A stretch of DNA of 64,000 nt from Bacteroidaceae bacterium (GCA_030843315.1 JAUUPT010000004.1:1-64000); one strand, 5' to 3'. Counted from the stretch's first letter, positions 43,993 through 54,279 are shown. The notes: a model not told the origin generated them from the sequence alone. Translations and numbers: made by a program.

Positions 43993-45744
43993 ATGAAAGG
44001 AAAGTATTTATGGCTGGTGGGAATATGTGGTTTGCTGGCTGCATGTAGTTCTTCCACAGGGAGTTTGCCGGCAGAGAGTGTCCGGTTGAATCAGTTGGGT
44101 TATTATCCCGCACAAGAGAAAGTGGCTGTGACGGACAGCGGTAAGATTGAGCAGTTCACGGTGGTGGACGCTGCTACAGGTAAGGAAGTATTGAAGGGAC
44201 AACCGAAGAGTACCGCCGTTTCCGAATGGTCCGGCAAGACAAGAACGACCCTGGACTTCAGCGAGATAGAGACTCCCGGAAAATACATCCTGCAGGTGAA
44301 CGGAGCCTCGGTGCCTTTTGAAGTAAAAGACAGGGTGCTGGCACCTCTTGCCGATGCAGCCTTGAAGGCCTTTTACTATCAGCGCACGGGAATGCCTATC
44401 GAAGAGGCGTATGCCGGCAAGTGGAACCGTCCGGCAGGACATCCCGACGACCGGGTGATGGTGCATCCCAATGCCGCCTCTGCTACGCGACCCGCCGGAA
44501 CAATCATTTCTTCTCCGAAAGGCTGGTACGATGCAGGCGACTATAACAAATACATCGTCAATTCCGCCTATTCCATCGGATTGATGCAGAGTGTTTATAA
44601 ACTCTTCCCCGATTACTTTGCCGCGCAATCTGTGAATATCCCCGAGAGCAACAACAGCACCCCCGACCTGCTGGATGAAATGTACTATAACCTGGACTGG
44701 ATGTTCACCATGCAAGACCCTGCCGATGGCGGTGTCTACCATAAACTCACCACCCCTTCTTTCGAAGGATTCATCAAACCGATAGATTGCAAGCAACAAC
44801 GCTATGTAGTGAAAAAGACGGTTACCGCCGCACTGGACTATGCCGCTGCCATGGCGCAAGCCGCCCGCCTGTTTGCTCCTTACGAGAAAGATTATCCGGG
44901 CTTCTCCAAGCGCGCCCTCGCCACTGCCGAGAAGGCATACCTCTGGGCAAAGAAGAATCCCGAAGCCTATTACGACCAGGATAAACTGGGTAAAGAGTTT
45001 GAGCCGCCCGTAAGCACCGGTTCCTATGGTGACAACAATGCCGACGACGAATTCTTCTGGGCTGCCACTGAGCTGTACCTTGCTACCGGAAAGACTTCCT
45101 ACCGCGCAGATGCCGTGCAGAAAGCTCCCGCAGCCTTCCATACCCCCGGTTGGGGCAATGTATCGGGCTTGGGTGTTTTTGCCTGGCTGCAACCGGGAAA
45201 GGAATTGAATGCGGAAGACCAGGCCTTTGCCGATTCTCTGAAAGAGAAACTGATTGCTTATTGCGATGCTGCTATCGCAGATGCCGACGCTTCATCGTTC
45301 CACTCACCTTACGGAAACAAGGCGAAAGATTTCTTCTGGGGATGTATTGCCGAAGGTTGTGCCGACCAGGGTATCTCGCTGGTTTATGCCTATCTTGCTA
45401 CCGGCAATCGCGTTTACCTGGCGAATGCCTACCGTAATTCGGACTATATGCTGGGACGCAATGCCACCGGTTTCTGCTATGTCACCGGCTTCGGTAGCCA
45501 TAGCCCCATGCACCCCCATCACCGTTTGTCGGCATCGGACGATATCGAAGAACCTATTCCCGGATTCCTGGTAGGCGGTCCTAACCCCGGTCAGCAGGAC
45601 GGAGCGGTTTATCCTTCCGCCTATCCCGATGAATCTTACTCGGATACGCAGGGTTCCTATGCTTCCAATGAGATTGCTATCAACTGGAATGCAGCGTTGG
45701 TAGGTTTGGCGTCGGCGTTGGACGCACTGAGCGAACGGAAATAA
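43993..45744 (+). CDS. Glycoside hydrolase family 9 lipoprotein (endoglucanase-like)
   Basis: The 583-residue protein has a lipobox (LLAAC, C18), an Ig-like cellulase N-terminal domain to about residue 115 (VRLNQLGYYPAQEKVAV), and a GH9 catalytic barrel. The catalytic aspartates are D180 and D183 in YDAGDYNKY, and the acid glutamate is E560 in ASNEIAINWNAALVG. GH9 enzymes cut beta-1,4-glucans such as cellulose, mixed-linkage glucan or xyloglucan by inversion. As a lipoprotein it is probably on the cell surface or periplasmic face. It is followed by an acetylesterase after 24 bases. Confidence 0.92.
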   Translation: MKGKYLWLVGICGLLAACSSSTGSLPAESVRLNQLGYYPAQEKVAVTDSGKIEQFTVVDAATGKEVLKGQPKSTAVSEWSGKTRTTLDFSEIETPGKYILQVNGASVPFEVKDRVLAPLADAALKAFYYQRTGMPIEEAYAGKWNRPAGHPDDRVMVHPNAASATRPAGTIISSPKGWYDAGDYNKYIVNSAYSIGLMQSVYKLFPDYFAAQSVNIPESNNSTPDLLDEMYYNLDWMFTMQDPADGGVYHKLTTPSFEGFIKPIDCKQQRYVVKKTVTAALDYAAAMAQAARLFAPYEKDYPGFSKRALATAEKAYLWAKKNPEAYYDQDKLGKEFEPPVSTGSYGDNNADDEFFWAATELYLATGKTSYRADAVQKAPAAFHTPGWGNVSGLGVFAWLQPGKELNAEDQAFADSLKEKLIAYCDAAIADADASSFHSPYGNKAKDFFWGCIAEGCADQGISLVYAYLATGNRVYLANAYRNSDYMLGRNATGFCYVTGFGSHSPMHPHHRLSASDDIEEPIPGFLVGGPNPGQQDGAVYPSAYPDESYSDTQGSYASNEIAINWNAALVGLASALDALSERK

Positions 45745-45768
45745 AACTAAAATAGTATAGAAGAATCA

Positions 45769-47196
45769 ATGAAACGTAATGTATTAATGATTGCATTGCT
45801 ATGCTGCGCTGTGGCACTGAATGCAAAGGTCAAATTGCCGGCTTTGGTTGGCGACAACATGGTGCTGCAACAGCAGGCGGATGTGAAAGTTTGGGGAAGC
45901 GCCGCCCCTTCGACAACGGTGCGTGTCACCCCCTCCTGGGATGGAAAGCCGTATACCTGCCGTTCGGATAAGGACGGGCACTGGCTGCTTACGCTCCGAA
46001 CCCCGTCGGGCGGCTATACCCCCTACGAGATTACGTTCGACGACGGCGAGAAAACGACTTTGAAGAACATTCTTATCGGTGAAGTATGGCTTGCCTCCGG
46101 GCAGAGCAATATGGAAATGCCGTTGAAAGGCTTCGGCGGTTGCTGCGTCAGGGGAGGAATAGACGAAGCTATTGCAGCTTCTGATGTGAAAGGCGTGCGT
46201 ATGTTCAACGTACCTCTCCGTCAGAGTTACGAACCGTTGGCCGAGTGCGACGGCTCCTGGATGACGACCGAACTCGTGACCGATGTCATGAACTTCAGCG
46301 CCACCGCCTGGTATTTCGCTTCTTCCCTCAGCCGTGCGCTGCACCTGCCGGTGGGTATCGTCAACTGTGCCTACGGTGGTTCCAGCGTAGAGAGCTGGAT
46401 CAGCCGTGAAATATTGGAAACCTATCCCGACATCTCACTGAAGCCCGAAGATATGGAGAAGGTGCTGGCGTGGGAACGTCCCCTGCTGATGTACAACGGT
46501 ATGTTGCGCTCGGTAGAGAACTACACCATCAAAGGTATCATCTGGTATCAGGGCGAAACCAACGTAGGCCGCCACGAGCACTACGCCCAGCGCCTGGCGG
46601 ATATGGTGAAGCTGTGGCGCAAGGAGTGGGGACTGGGCGACATACCGTTCTACTTTGTAGAGATTGCCCCATTCGACTACGACAGCCCCGCGCAAGACGA
46701 GAAAGCCGCCTACCTGCGCGAAGCCCAGTTCAAGGCGCAAAGCCTGATACCGAACAGTGCTATGATTTCCACCAACGACCTTGCCGAGCCTTACGAAAGG
46801 CATAACGTGCATCCCGGAAACAAAGCCCCGGTGGGCCGTCGCCTCAGTTACCTGGCGTTGAACCTTACTTACGGCATGAAGCAGATAGCCTGTTTCAGTC
46901 CGCAATACAAGTCGGTGGAGATGGAAGGAAACCAGGCATTTGTTTCCCTCGACCATATCGAGATGGGTATCTGCCGCAACTATGACATCCGTGGCTTCGA
47001 GATAGCCGGCGAAGACCGTGTGTTCTATCTGGCGGACAGTGTATGGGTGCGTTGGCAAACCAATCACATCGTAGTCTCTTCAGAGAAAGTACCCCATCCC
47101 GTTGCCGTACGCTACTGTTTCCACGACTTCCAGATAGGTACGATGATTGGCGGCAACGAACTTCCGCTGATTCCGTTCCGTTCGGACGATTGGTAA
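45769..47196 (+). CDS. Sialate-O-acetylesterase-type SGNH carbohydrate esterase
   Basis: The 475-residue secreted protein has a signal peptide (MKRNVLMIALLCCAVALNAK) and an N-terminal beta domain (GDNMVLQQQADVKVWGSA). The SGNH hydrolase core has the nucleophile at S113 in ASGQSNMEMP and GETNVGRHEHYAQRLADM near residue 260. Related Bacteroides enzymes remove acetyl groups from hemicelluloses such as xyloglucan and mannan as well as from sialic acid. Its pairing with GH9 genes argues for a plant-glucan substrate here. The fold is clear; the substrate is inferred from context. Confidence 0.87.
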   Translation: MKRNVLMIALLCCAVALNAKVKLPALVGDNMVLQQQADVKVWGSAAPSTTVRVTPSWDGKPYTCRSDKDGHWLLTLRTPSGGYTPYEITFDDGEKTTLKNILIGEVWLASGQSNMEMPLKGFGGCCVRGGIDEAIAASDVKGVRMFNVPLRQSYEPLAECDGSWMTTELVTDVMNFSATAWYFASSLSRALHLPVGIVNCAYGGSSVESWISREILETYPDISLKPEDMEKVLAWERPLLMYNGMLRSVENYTIKGIIWYQGETNVGRHEHYAQRLADMVKLWRKEWGLGDIPFYFVEIAPFDYDSPAQDEKAAYLREAQFKAQSLIPNSAMISTNDLAEPYERHNVHPGNKAPVGRRLSYLALNLTYGMKQIACFSPQYKSVEMEGNQAFVSLDHIEMGICRNYDIRGFEIAGEDRVFYLADSVWVRWQTNHIVVSSEKVPHPVAVRYCFHDFQIGTMIGGNELPLIPFRSDDW

Positions 47197-47221
47197 CGGC
47201 ATATCTTGATATAACTTTGAT

Positions 47222-47257
47222 AAAGCCCAGTGTCTGTCATGACAGACACTGGGCTTT
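47222..47257. repeat. Perfect 36-base palindrome at the head of the second ACACTGG array
   Basis: AAAGCCCAGTGTCTGTCA is followed directly by its exact reverse complement, then TTGTT. In RNA it would form an 18-base hairpin and could act as a terminator for the esterase gene. Confidence 0.9.
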
Positions 47258-47328
47258 GTTGTGACAGACACCAGTCCCTGTCACGATAGACACAGGCTTC
47301 TGTCGTGACAAACACAGGTCTCTGTCAA
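47241..47328. repeat. Array of four 22-base ACAC(T/A)GG units
   Basis: The units are 47241-47262, 47263-47284, 47285-47306 and 47307-47328, each starting GA(C/T)A and carrying ACACTGG, ACACCAG or ACACAGG with a TGTC or TGTT half. They align with the units at 661-769 with the same length. The array lies between two convergent genes. Confidence 0.88.
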
Positions 47329-47341
47329 GGCAGTAAAAAGA

Positions 47342-47385
47342 AATGTCCCAAGAACGATAGGCGAGCCTGTCATCCTTGGGACATT
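47342..47385. terminator. Bidirectional hairpin terminator
   Basis: AATGTCCCAAG (47342-47352) pairs with CTTGGGACATT (47375-47385), with a smaller AGGC/GCCT stem inside. It lies between the convergent esterase and GH9 genes. Confidence 0.7.
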
Positions 47386-47416
47386 ATTGTATCTTTTGTG
47401 TATCTTATCTCTTATC

Positions 47417-49960
47417 TTAGCTCTTCAACAGGTGTTGTGCAGCCAGTACCAGGAACATATAGTGTGAAGAACCTCCACCCAATACGTATTCAGTCTGTTG
47501 CCACAAGAACGGGAAGGTCAGCAGTTCCGGGAAGTCCGGACGGATGAGTGCTGTACCGGAGATTACACCACCGGGGATGTACGACCAGTCTGCACGGTTC
47601 GCACCGTAAGCAACGGTAGCCGACTGTGCACCTACGCCTGAAGCAAATGATGCCTGGTTGATACCCGGGTGACATCCAAGGATGAAGTTCAGTGCATTGA
47701 ATACCGGCGCTTTCGGGAAGATATCAGGATAAGTAGATGCCAGGTAGTAATGTTGGTAACCGAAGTTCTGGATATCCCAACCTGCTCCCCAGATGTGCGG
47801 ACGGTAAGGTATGCCGTAAGGAGTCTCATGTACCAGTTCGTTCAACTCAGCCTTGTAGCCGATAAGCGCTTTGCGGAAGGCGGCGCAGAAGTTCTTAGCC
47901 TTCTTGTCCTTCATCTGTGCAACTTGTCTTTCCAGACGGGCGGTGTACCAACCCATGCGGCCAATCTGCTTCATGATGATATCCTGGTTTGCATAAACAA
48001 AGTCCAGATAAGGTTTCTCACCGGTAGTCAGGTAAAGCTCTACGGCTGCAAATATCTTGGCAGACTGTGCTCTTTCACCTGCGTTGGTAGTCTCGAAGAT
48101 CTGGCGGGCAATGTTGAGGCAATGTACGCTCAATGTATCGTTGAAGTTCTTCATAACGCGAGACATGGCTGCCAGCTGTCCGGCTGTATTCAGTTCGCTG
48201 CCCGGGTTATTCTGAGTATAAATCCAGCGGTCGTCTTCGGTGCCCAGCTTGCCGTCGGTCATGGCGGAAGCATCGCCCAGAAGTACGTATTGGCGGAGGC
48301 TGTTACAGATGATACCTCTGTACAGACGGCCCAGTGCCAGGTAACCGTTTACTACGGTGAGAGCACCGTTTTCTACCTGTTGCAACATATCGTTCTTTCC
48401 GTCGGGTTGATGGATTTCGGTGATACGCTTGATCTGGTCAATAGAAGTTACGTCAATATCCGGATGGAAGGCTTCGTATGCCATCGTCAGGATATAGGCT
48501 TCTCCGGCTTGTGATTCTACGCGAAGGTCAAAGTCACCGGCATCGTGCCAGCCACCGATGTTCACGTTAGGAACAACGTCACCCGGTTTGTACTTGGAAG
48601 GAATATCTTCTGCTCTTTGGTTGTAACCGTCGAAGAGGTTGTCGGCAGGTGCCATCTGGGCGTCGTCCATGTGGCAGTAATCATGCCATACGCGATATTT
48701 TTCGTTCACGCGCATGTGGCACATCTGTACCGGCAGGAAGTATTCGATAACCGGTTGCCATACGCCACGGTCGTAGATGCCTTCGTCGATGCGGAAGATA
48801 GGAGAAGTAGAGTCACCATACTTAATCTGGTAAAGACCCGGTTCTTTGATGTCTGTGAAGTCCACCTTCAGATAGTTATATCTCAAGAACTTGCCCCAGC
48901 TTGACGGAGAAACAGTCTTTACTACATTCTGCTTGTCGGCGTCGATGCGGATAACCTGTGCAGACAGTTGGCGAGAGTCGCGAACGTCCATTTCAATCAC
49001 AGCTTCCTTATCCTGTGCAGGGTGATAACCGATTTGTGAAGTCTGGATAACCGGCGTGTACATCCAATCGGATTGAATGTTCGGAGAGATGATCCATTTA
49101 ACCGCACCTTTGGTGACTCCCGGCTTGATGTCGCTGCGCAGTACAAACCAACCGTTGTTGTGGTTCATACGGCCGTCATACAACTTCAGGTCGCCGCTCA
49201 GTGATTCGATCGTCAACTTGCTATACGGATCATCCGGACGGGAAGTAAACTTACTACCTACTGCGTATGGTTTCGCGATGATATCATCAGCTACAATCGG
49301 GTTGTATCCCTTACCTTCTGCTACAAAGTGGTCGAACTTTGCCAATGGGCGTCCTGCTTCATGGTAATGGCCGGCGTGCAGGTGGTTGGGCTCGGTAGTT
49401 ATTACCGGAGAGTTGGGCTGTTGCGGGTAGATACCGCTTTGGCCGTCCATAATCCAAGGCTTGCCAAACAGATAGCCCGGGAAGAATTCAAGATTGAAAC
49501 CTACCTTGCCGAGGAGTGCCTGCGGAACGGGGCGGTCCAGGTCTACCGTTACTTCTATATTCTTACCTTTACTTTCTACTCTTACCGTATAAGTAAGTTT
49601 ATAGTCGGGATAAATCATCGGGTTGAAACCGGTGAGGTGGCGTGAAGAGTCGGGATAGCACAACGTAGCGGTGATGCTGTTTCCGTCGAGTTTACGATCC
49701 AATTGTTTCGGAACGGGTTGCCATTGTCCCGGAGTAGCTTCCATGCGGATGTCTCCGTTGGTTGCTATACGGTGTCCGTTCATAATCACACATACTCCCC
49801 CTTGGTGTCCTTCGGGGTAGATGTCGTCGAAAGCCATCACGTCTACTCCTTGATTCTTGAAGTAGCCGGAAGATGTCAGCTTGAAATCCTGTGCGTGCAG
49901 TGAGCCGCCGGAAAATAACAAGGCCAAAGCCGATGTCAATACTAAATGTTTTGTTCTCAT
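47417..49960 (-). CDS. Secreted GH9 family enzyme with extra N-terminal domain
   Basis: The 847-residue protein has a signal peptide (MRTKHLVLTSALALLFSGGS) and then a beta-rich region of about 290 residues that typical GH9 enzymes lack. A cellulase N-terminal Ig-like domain follows near residues 305-395 (TSQIGYHPAQDKEAVIE), then the GH9 barrel. The catalytic aspartates are D473 and D476 in WHDAGDFDL; the acid glutamate is E824 in QQTEYVLGGG. It differs from the GH9 at 43993 in length and C-terminus, so the two probably have different specificities. It is downstream of HTCS-1 on the same strand. Confidence 0.88.
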   Translation of the reverse strand: MRTKHLVLTSALALLFSGGSLHAQDFKLTSSGYFKNQGVDVMAFDDIYPEGHQGGVCVIMNGHRIATNGDIRMEATPGQWQPVPKQLDRKLDGNSITATLCYPDSSRHLTGFNPMIYPDYKLTYTVRVESKGKNIEVTVDLDRPVPQALLGKVGFNLEFFPGYLFGKPWIMDGQSGIYPQQPNSPVITTEPNHLHAGHYHEAGRPLAKFDHFVAEGKGYNPIVADDIIAKPYAVGSKFTSRPDDPYSKLTIESLSGDLKLYDGRMNHNNGWFVLRSDIKPGVTKGAVKWIISPNIQSDWMYTPVIQTSQIGYHPAQDKEAVIEMDVRDSRQLSAQVIRIDADKQNVVKTVSPSSWGKFLRYNYLKVDFTDIKEPGLYQIKYGDSTSPIFRIDEGIYDRGVWQPVIEYFLPVQMCHMRVNEKYRVWHDYCHMDDAQMAPADNLFDGYNQRAEDIPSKYKPGDVVPNVNIGGWHDAGDFDLRVESQAGEAYILTMAYEAFHPDIDVTSIDQIKRITEIHQPDGKNDMLQQVENGALTVVNGYLALGRLYRGIICNSLRQYVLLGDASAMTDGKLGTEDDRWIYTQNNPGSELNTAGQLAAMSRVMKNFNDTLSVHCLNIARQIFETTNAGERAQSAKIFAAVELYLTTGEKPYLDFVYANQDIIMKQIGRMGWYTARLERQVAQMKDKKAKNFCAAFRKALIGYKAELNELVHETPYGIPYRPHIWGAGWDIQNFGYQHYYLASTYPDIFPKAPVFNALNFILGCHPGINQASFASGVGAQSATVAYGANRADWSYIPGGVISGTALIRPDFPELLTFPFLWQQTEYVLGGGSSHYMFLVLAAQHLLKS

Positions 49961-50076
49961 AGTAATAAATAATTGTGTTACTAATTTTGCACTAATATAC
50001 GGGTTAAAATGGAGACGGAAGGGGGGTGTTTGTCACCAAAAGAGTGGCTAAATGTATAAAATGAAGGTGTTCTACC

Positions 50077-53000
50077 CTATTTTTTCTCCTTTTGGATACG
50101 AATGAACTCGGAAGGACTCATTTTGAACTCTTCTTTGAAGTGTCTGGTGAATATTTTGGGTGAGTTATAGCCCAGCTTGTAGGCTATTTCCGCTATCTGC
50201 AACTGGCTTTCCGCCAACAATTGCTGCGCCCTTTTCATGCGGATTACCTTTATGAACTCAAGCGAGGTCTTTCCGGTAATCTTTACCATCTTCTTGTAGA
50301 GGTAACCGCGCGATATATTCAGTTGCGTGGCAAGTTCCTCTACGGAGAAGTCGGCATTGTTGATGTTGGTTTCCACTATCTGGATGGCCTTCTCCACGAA
50401 CTGCTGGTCGAGGGAAGTAATCGTGATGTGGCTGGGCTCTATCTTTATTTGCTGGTCAAAGAGTTCGTGCTTCTTGAGGTTGCTCTCTATGAACTTGCTG
50501 ATGCGCAGCTTCAGCACTTCCATGTTGAAAGGCTTGGTGATGTAGTCGTCAGCGCCCATGTTCAGGCCTTCCAACTGGTATTCTTCACTGGCTTTGGCGG
50601 TGAGCAGGATGATGGGGATGTGGGAAATGTTGATGTCGCTCTTGATGGCGGTACACAGTTCCAACCCGTTCATCTTGGGCATCATCACGTCACTAATCAC
50701 GATATCCACGTTCTCTGCTTTCAGCACTTCCAGGGCTTCTACGCCGTTCATGGCTTTCAGCACGTTGTAGCTGGTGGAGAGGCAGGCGCTGAGGAAGTCG
50801 AGGAAGTCGTAGTTGTCGTCCACCAGCAGGATGGTGTAGTTCAGTTCGTTGCTGCTACTGCCCAGTTTCGGTGCCAGTTCGTTCTCTTCGGCGGGTTGCT
50901 CCTGCATCTGGGGCTGCGTGGCGGCGTGCATGGGCAGGCTGATGGTGAAGATGCTTCCGTGGGGCACGTTGGTGGAAACCTGGATGTTGCCCTTGTGCAT
51001 TTTCACGTACTCCGCCACGAGGTACAAGCCGATGCCGCTGCCTCCCTGGCTGCTCTCCTGATGCTCTGCCTGGTAGAAGCATTCGAATATCTTCTTCTGC
51101 TGGGCAGCGTCGATGCCGCAACCTGTGTCGCAGAACTGCATCATGAGGCTGCTGTCTATGATATTGATTTTAATCTCGATGCTTCCCTTGTTCTCGGTGA
51201 ACTTGAAGGCGTTGGAGAGGATGTTCATCACAATCTTACGCACCTTGTCGTAGTCGAAGTCCATCAGTATGCTGGGCTGCTGGGCGGTGATGCGGTAGTC
51301 TATCTCACGGGTGCGGGCTATGTTCTCGAAGGCCTGGAACTGGTCGCGTACCAGGCTCACGATGTCGCCGTGTATATAATGTATGCTTTCTCCGCTGGCA
51401 TCCAGTTTGCGGAAGTCCAGCAGTTGGTTGATGAGTTCCAGCAGGTAGCGGGCATTGTTTTGCGCCGTATATAATAAGGTGTTCTTGTACTGCGGATATT
51501 TGTTGAGGAACTCTTCGAGCGGGTTGATGATGAGCGACAGGGGAGTCCTCAGTTCATGGCTCACGTTGGCAAAGAACTGCATCTTCATGTCCGTTATCTT
51601 CTGCTGCCGTTCGTTTTCCTGCTCTATGGCTTTCTGCTCGGCCGCCCGTTTGCGGCGGGTGCGGTAGTAGGCGATGACTTTCCAGCCGATGAATGCAATG
51701 ATGACGGAGTACAGCAGGTATGCCCACCAGGTTCTGTACCACGGCGGCAGTATGCGGATGGTGATGGTCTTGATGTTGGGCGACCACATGTATTCCGAGT
51801 TGCACGCTTTCACTTGCAGGTCGTATTTGCCCGGCGGCAGTATGGAGAAATCTATCTGGTTGCTCGTGGTGTAGCTCCAGTCCGATTGCTGCCCCTTGAT
51901 GCGGTAGGCATAGCGCACCTTGCCCGGCTCTATGAAGTCGAGGGTGGAGAAGCGGAGTTGGAAGAAAGGTATTCTCTCTTCCAGGATGACTTCGGTGGCG
52001 CATTCCAGTGACTTGCCGTTCAGCATCTGAGACAGCGGGTAATACTGGGGTTCCACACCGGTCAGGTACACTTCGGCATTATACGTGCTGTGCACTATCT
52101 CCTGGGGGATGATGGTGGTGTAGCCGGTAGGAGTACCAACGAATATATTGCCGTTCTTCAGTTTGTAGAGGGCGCGTTCGTTGATGTTGTTGGAAGTGAT
52201 GCCGTCGTTCACGTCGTAGCTGGTGATGGAGAACGGCTTCTGAGCCAGGTTGATGCGGGTCAGACCGTTGCAGGTGCCTATCCACATCTGCTTGTTGTTG
52301 TCCTCGTTGATGGCGGTTATCAGGTTGGCGGGCAGGCCGTTGCTACGGTCTATGTAGCTGATGCTGTCCGTGTTGAGGTCCCAGTAGGCGAGGCCCTGGG
52401 TGCCCCCCATCCAGATGATGTTGCGGCTGTCTTTGTAGATGGTGTAGAGGTTGAGCTGCTTCATCGGTTGCGTGCCGCCGGTGTTCGTTTCTACCAGTTT
52501 GCATTGGTGGGTGCTGATGTTTACGGTCATCAGGCCGAGGGTGGTGGCGGCATACAGGGTGTCGTTGCCGTTGTATATCAGCTGCTTGATGTTCGGGCGG
52601 TTGGGCTCGTCGAAGATGGTTTCGAAGGTGCGGCTCTTAGGGTCCAGCTTCTGGATGCAGCCGTCCAGTGTGCCTATCCAGATGTTGCCGTGCTTGTCCT
52701 CTTGTATGCCGTAGACGTCGTTCCCTTTCAGACCGCTGTTCTCGCTGGTATATTGCGTCACTTTTCCGTTGTCGTAGCATATCAGCCCGTTCTGGAAACT
52801 ACCCAGCCACAGCCGGTTCTTGCTGTCTTTCTGCAGGGTGACGATGACGTTGGCAGGGGTCGGAATCCGTTCCGGTGAGGGGCTGTTCAATGCCTGGCGC
52901 AGGAGTCCGCCGCCGTCGGTGCCGTACCAGATGGCAAGGGAATCTTCGCAGAAGGAGAGGATGTCGCTGTATTGCCACAACTTTTGGTTGAGGAACACCT

Positions 53001-54060
53001 GCGACTGGGGCACGTAGTAAGAAATACCCTGCTTGAAGTTACCTATCCACACGATTCCTTCCTGGTCGATATGAATGGCATTGAGGTTGTTGCTGGCAAT
53101 GGTATGCGGCTTCAGGGCATCGTGCGACAGGTTTGTCAGGTTGCCCGACTGCGGCTGGTAGATGAACGCCCCGAGGTGGCTGGTGATGAGCCAGATGTTT
53201 CCTTTGGTATCTTCGGCAATGTGGCGTATTCGGTTGAATTGCTCGGTGTGGATGGGCAGTTTTATTTCTTCCCATTCCGTCTGCATATTCTTCTTATAGA
53301 GGAACAAACTGTTCTGGAAGGTATAAACCCAGATGCCGCCGTTGCGGTCGATGTACACGCTGGGGATGTGCCTTTCCAGCAGCCGCTTGTATTGCGAGGG
53401 GATGGGGATCTCCTGCGTGAGCGAGGAATTGATGTCCGTATAGTACAGCTTTCCGCTATTGTAGATGGAGTAGATATGTTCGTCGGTCACAAACAGGCGG
53501 GTGATGGCGGATTCTGCCAGCGGATAGATCTTGGTCAGGTTCTGTTCGTGGTCGTAGATGTGTATCTTGCTGTCGTCGTATGCCCACAGATACTTCTTCT
53601 TGCGGTCTGTTCCTATCCGGCGCACGGTGTCGCAGGCGATATTGAACTGTCGCAGAATTTCCCTGCTGTTCTGGTTGAACTTCCCCGTCTGGTAGTCGTA
53701 GATGGCATATCCCTGATCGGTAGATACCCAGACGTTGCCTTGCCAATCTTCGAATATATCGGAGATTCCGTTGTCGGGCAGGTTGTCGATGCCCTGGTAA
53801 TATTGTTGGAAGGTGTAAGAGTCGTAGCGGTTCAGCCCGGAAGCGGTGCCCACCCATAAGAAACCGCGGCTGTCGCGGCACAGGCAGTTGATGCTGTTGT
53901 TGGAGAGTCCTTCGCTGGTGGATAGTTGCCTGAACATGATGATGCTCTGCTCCGCAAGGGCGGCATGGGCTGCGTATGGAAATACAGCGCTTATCAGAAG
54001 CACTATACAGCATATCAGATTGGTTACAGAGGCTTTCATGTCGGTATCTATCTTAAACAT
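50077..54060 (-). CDS. Hybrid two-component system regulator (HTCS-1)
   Basis: The 1327-residue one-protein sensor-regulator has a signal-anchor, about 14 beta-propeller repeats forming two periplasmic propellers (RDSRGFLWVGTASGLNRYD and similar), and a Y_Y_Y domain near 690-765. A membrane helix lies near 775-795 (TWWAYLLYSVIIAFIGWKVI), followed by a histidine kinase (H835 in VSHELRTPL), ATPase, receiver (D1124 in ISDVMMPKMNG) and a C-terminal AraC helix-turn-helix. HTCS proteins bind oligosaccharides in the periplasm and activate adjacent polysaccharide-use genes. ATG 54039 (MKASVTN) is a plausible alternative start. It is divergent from the epimerase-glycosidase gene and upstream of GH9. 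Confidence 0.94.
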   Translation of the reverse strand: MFKIDTDMKASVTNLICCIVLLISAVFPYAAHAALAEQSIIMFRQLSTSEGLSNNSINCLCRDSRGFLWVGTASGLNRYDSYTFQQYYQGIDNLPDNGISDIFEDWQGNVWVSTDQGYAIYDYQTGKFNQNSREILRQFNIACDTVRRIGTDRKKKYLWAYDDSKIHIYDHEQNLTKIYPLAESAITRLFVTDEHIYSIYNSGKLYYTDINSSLTQEIPIPSQYKRLLERHIPSVYIDRNGGIWVYTFQNSLFLYKKNMQTEWEEIKLPIHTEQFNRIRHIAEDTKGNIWLITSHLGAFIYQPQSGNLTNLSHDALKPHTIASNNLNAIHIDQEGIVWIGNFKQGISYYVPQSQVFLNQKLWQYSDILSFCEDSLAIWYGTDGGGLLRQALNSPSPERIPTPANVIVTLQKDSKNRLWLGSFQNGLICYDNGKVTQYTSENSGLKGNDVYGIQEDKHGNIWIGTLDGCIQKLDPKSRTFETIFDEPNRPNIKQLIYNGNDTLYAATTLGLMTVNISTHQCKLVETNTGGTQPMKQLNLYTIYKDSRNIIWMGGTQGLAYWDLNTDSISYIDRSNGLPANLITAINEDNNKQMWIGTCNGLTRINLAQKPFSITSYDVNDGITSNNINERALYKLKNGNIFVGTPTGYTTIIPQEIVHSTYNAEVYLTGVEPQYYPLSQMLNGKSLECATEVILEERIPFFQLRFSTLDFIEPGKVRYAYRIKGQQSDWSYTTSNQIDFSILPPGKYDLQVKACNSEYMWSPNIKTITIRILPPWYRTWWAYLLYSVIIAFIGWKVIAYYRTRRKRAAEQKAIEQENERQQKITDMKMQFFANVSHELRTPLSLIINPLEEFLNKYPQYKNTLLYTAQNNARYLLELINQLLDFRKLDASGESIHYIHGDIVSLVRDQFQAFENIARTREIDYRITAQQPSILMDFDYDKVRKIVMNILSNAFKFTENKGSIEIKINIIDSSLMMQFCDTGCGIDAAQQKKIFECFYQAEHQESSQGGSGIGLYLVAEYVKMHKGNIQVSTNVPHGSIFTISLPMHAATQPQMQEQPAEENELAPKLGSSSNELNYTILLVDDNYDFLDFLSACLSTSYNVLKAMNGVEALEVLKAENVDIVISDVMMPKMNGLELCTAIKSDINISHIPIILLTAKASEEYQLEGLNMGADDYITKPFNMEVLKLRISKFIESNLKKHELFDQQIKIEPSHITITSLDQQFVEKAIQIVETNINNADFSVEELATQLNISRGYLYKKMVKITGKTSLEFIKVIRMKRAQQLLAESQLQIAEIAYKLGYNSPKIFTRHFKEEFKMSPSEFIRIQKEKK

Positions 54061-54154
54061 GCTACAAACCTACTTAAAATTTATAAGACATGAAAGCCTT
54101 CCGGCGGTTTCTATATCTCCGATTACGTTCTTGTTTCGTTCCTATTTGCCGGCA

Positions 54155-54188
54155 GTGTACAAATGTTCCCTAATTTGTGAACAAATCC
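54155..54188. promoter_or_regulatory. Candidate HTCS-1 binding sites
   Basis: GTGTACAAATGTTCC starts at 54155 and GTGAACAAATCC at 54177, 22 bases apart. A similar GTGCACAATTTGTTTCC starts at 62403 in the HTCS-2 intergenic region. Confidence 0.4.
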
Positions 54189-54236
54189 ACCCTTTTAAAG
54201 TGGATGTGATGTAAAGAATAAAAGCGGAGAAACCTT

Positions 54237-54244
54237 TAAATTTG
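54237..54244 (+). promoter_or_regulatory. Promoter -7 box for the epimerase-glycosidase gene
   Basis: TAAATTTG fits TAnnTTTG and lies 36 bases before ATG 54280, downstream of the candidate HTCS sites. Confidence 0.5.
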
Positions 54245-54279
54245 CGATATCCCACTGTTAACTACTAAATATCTATATT

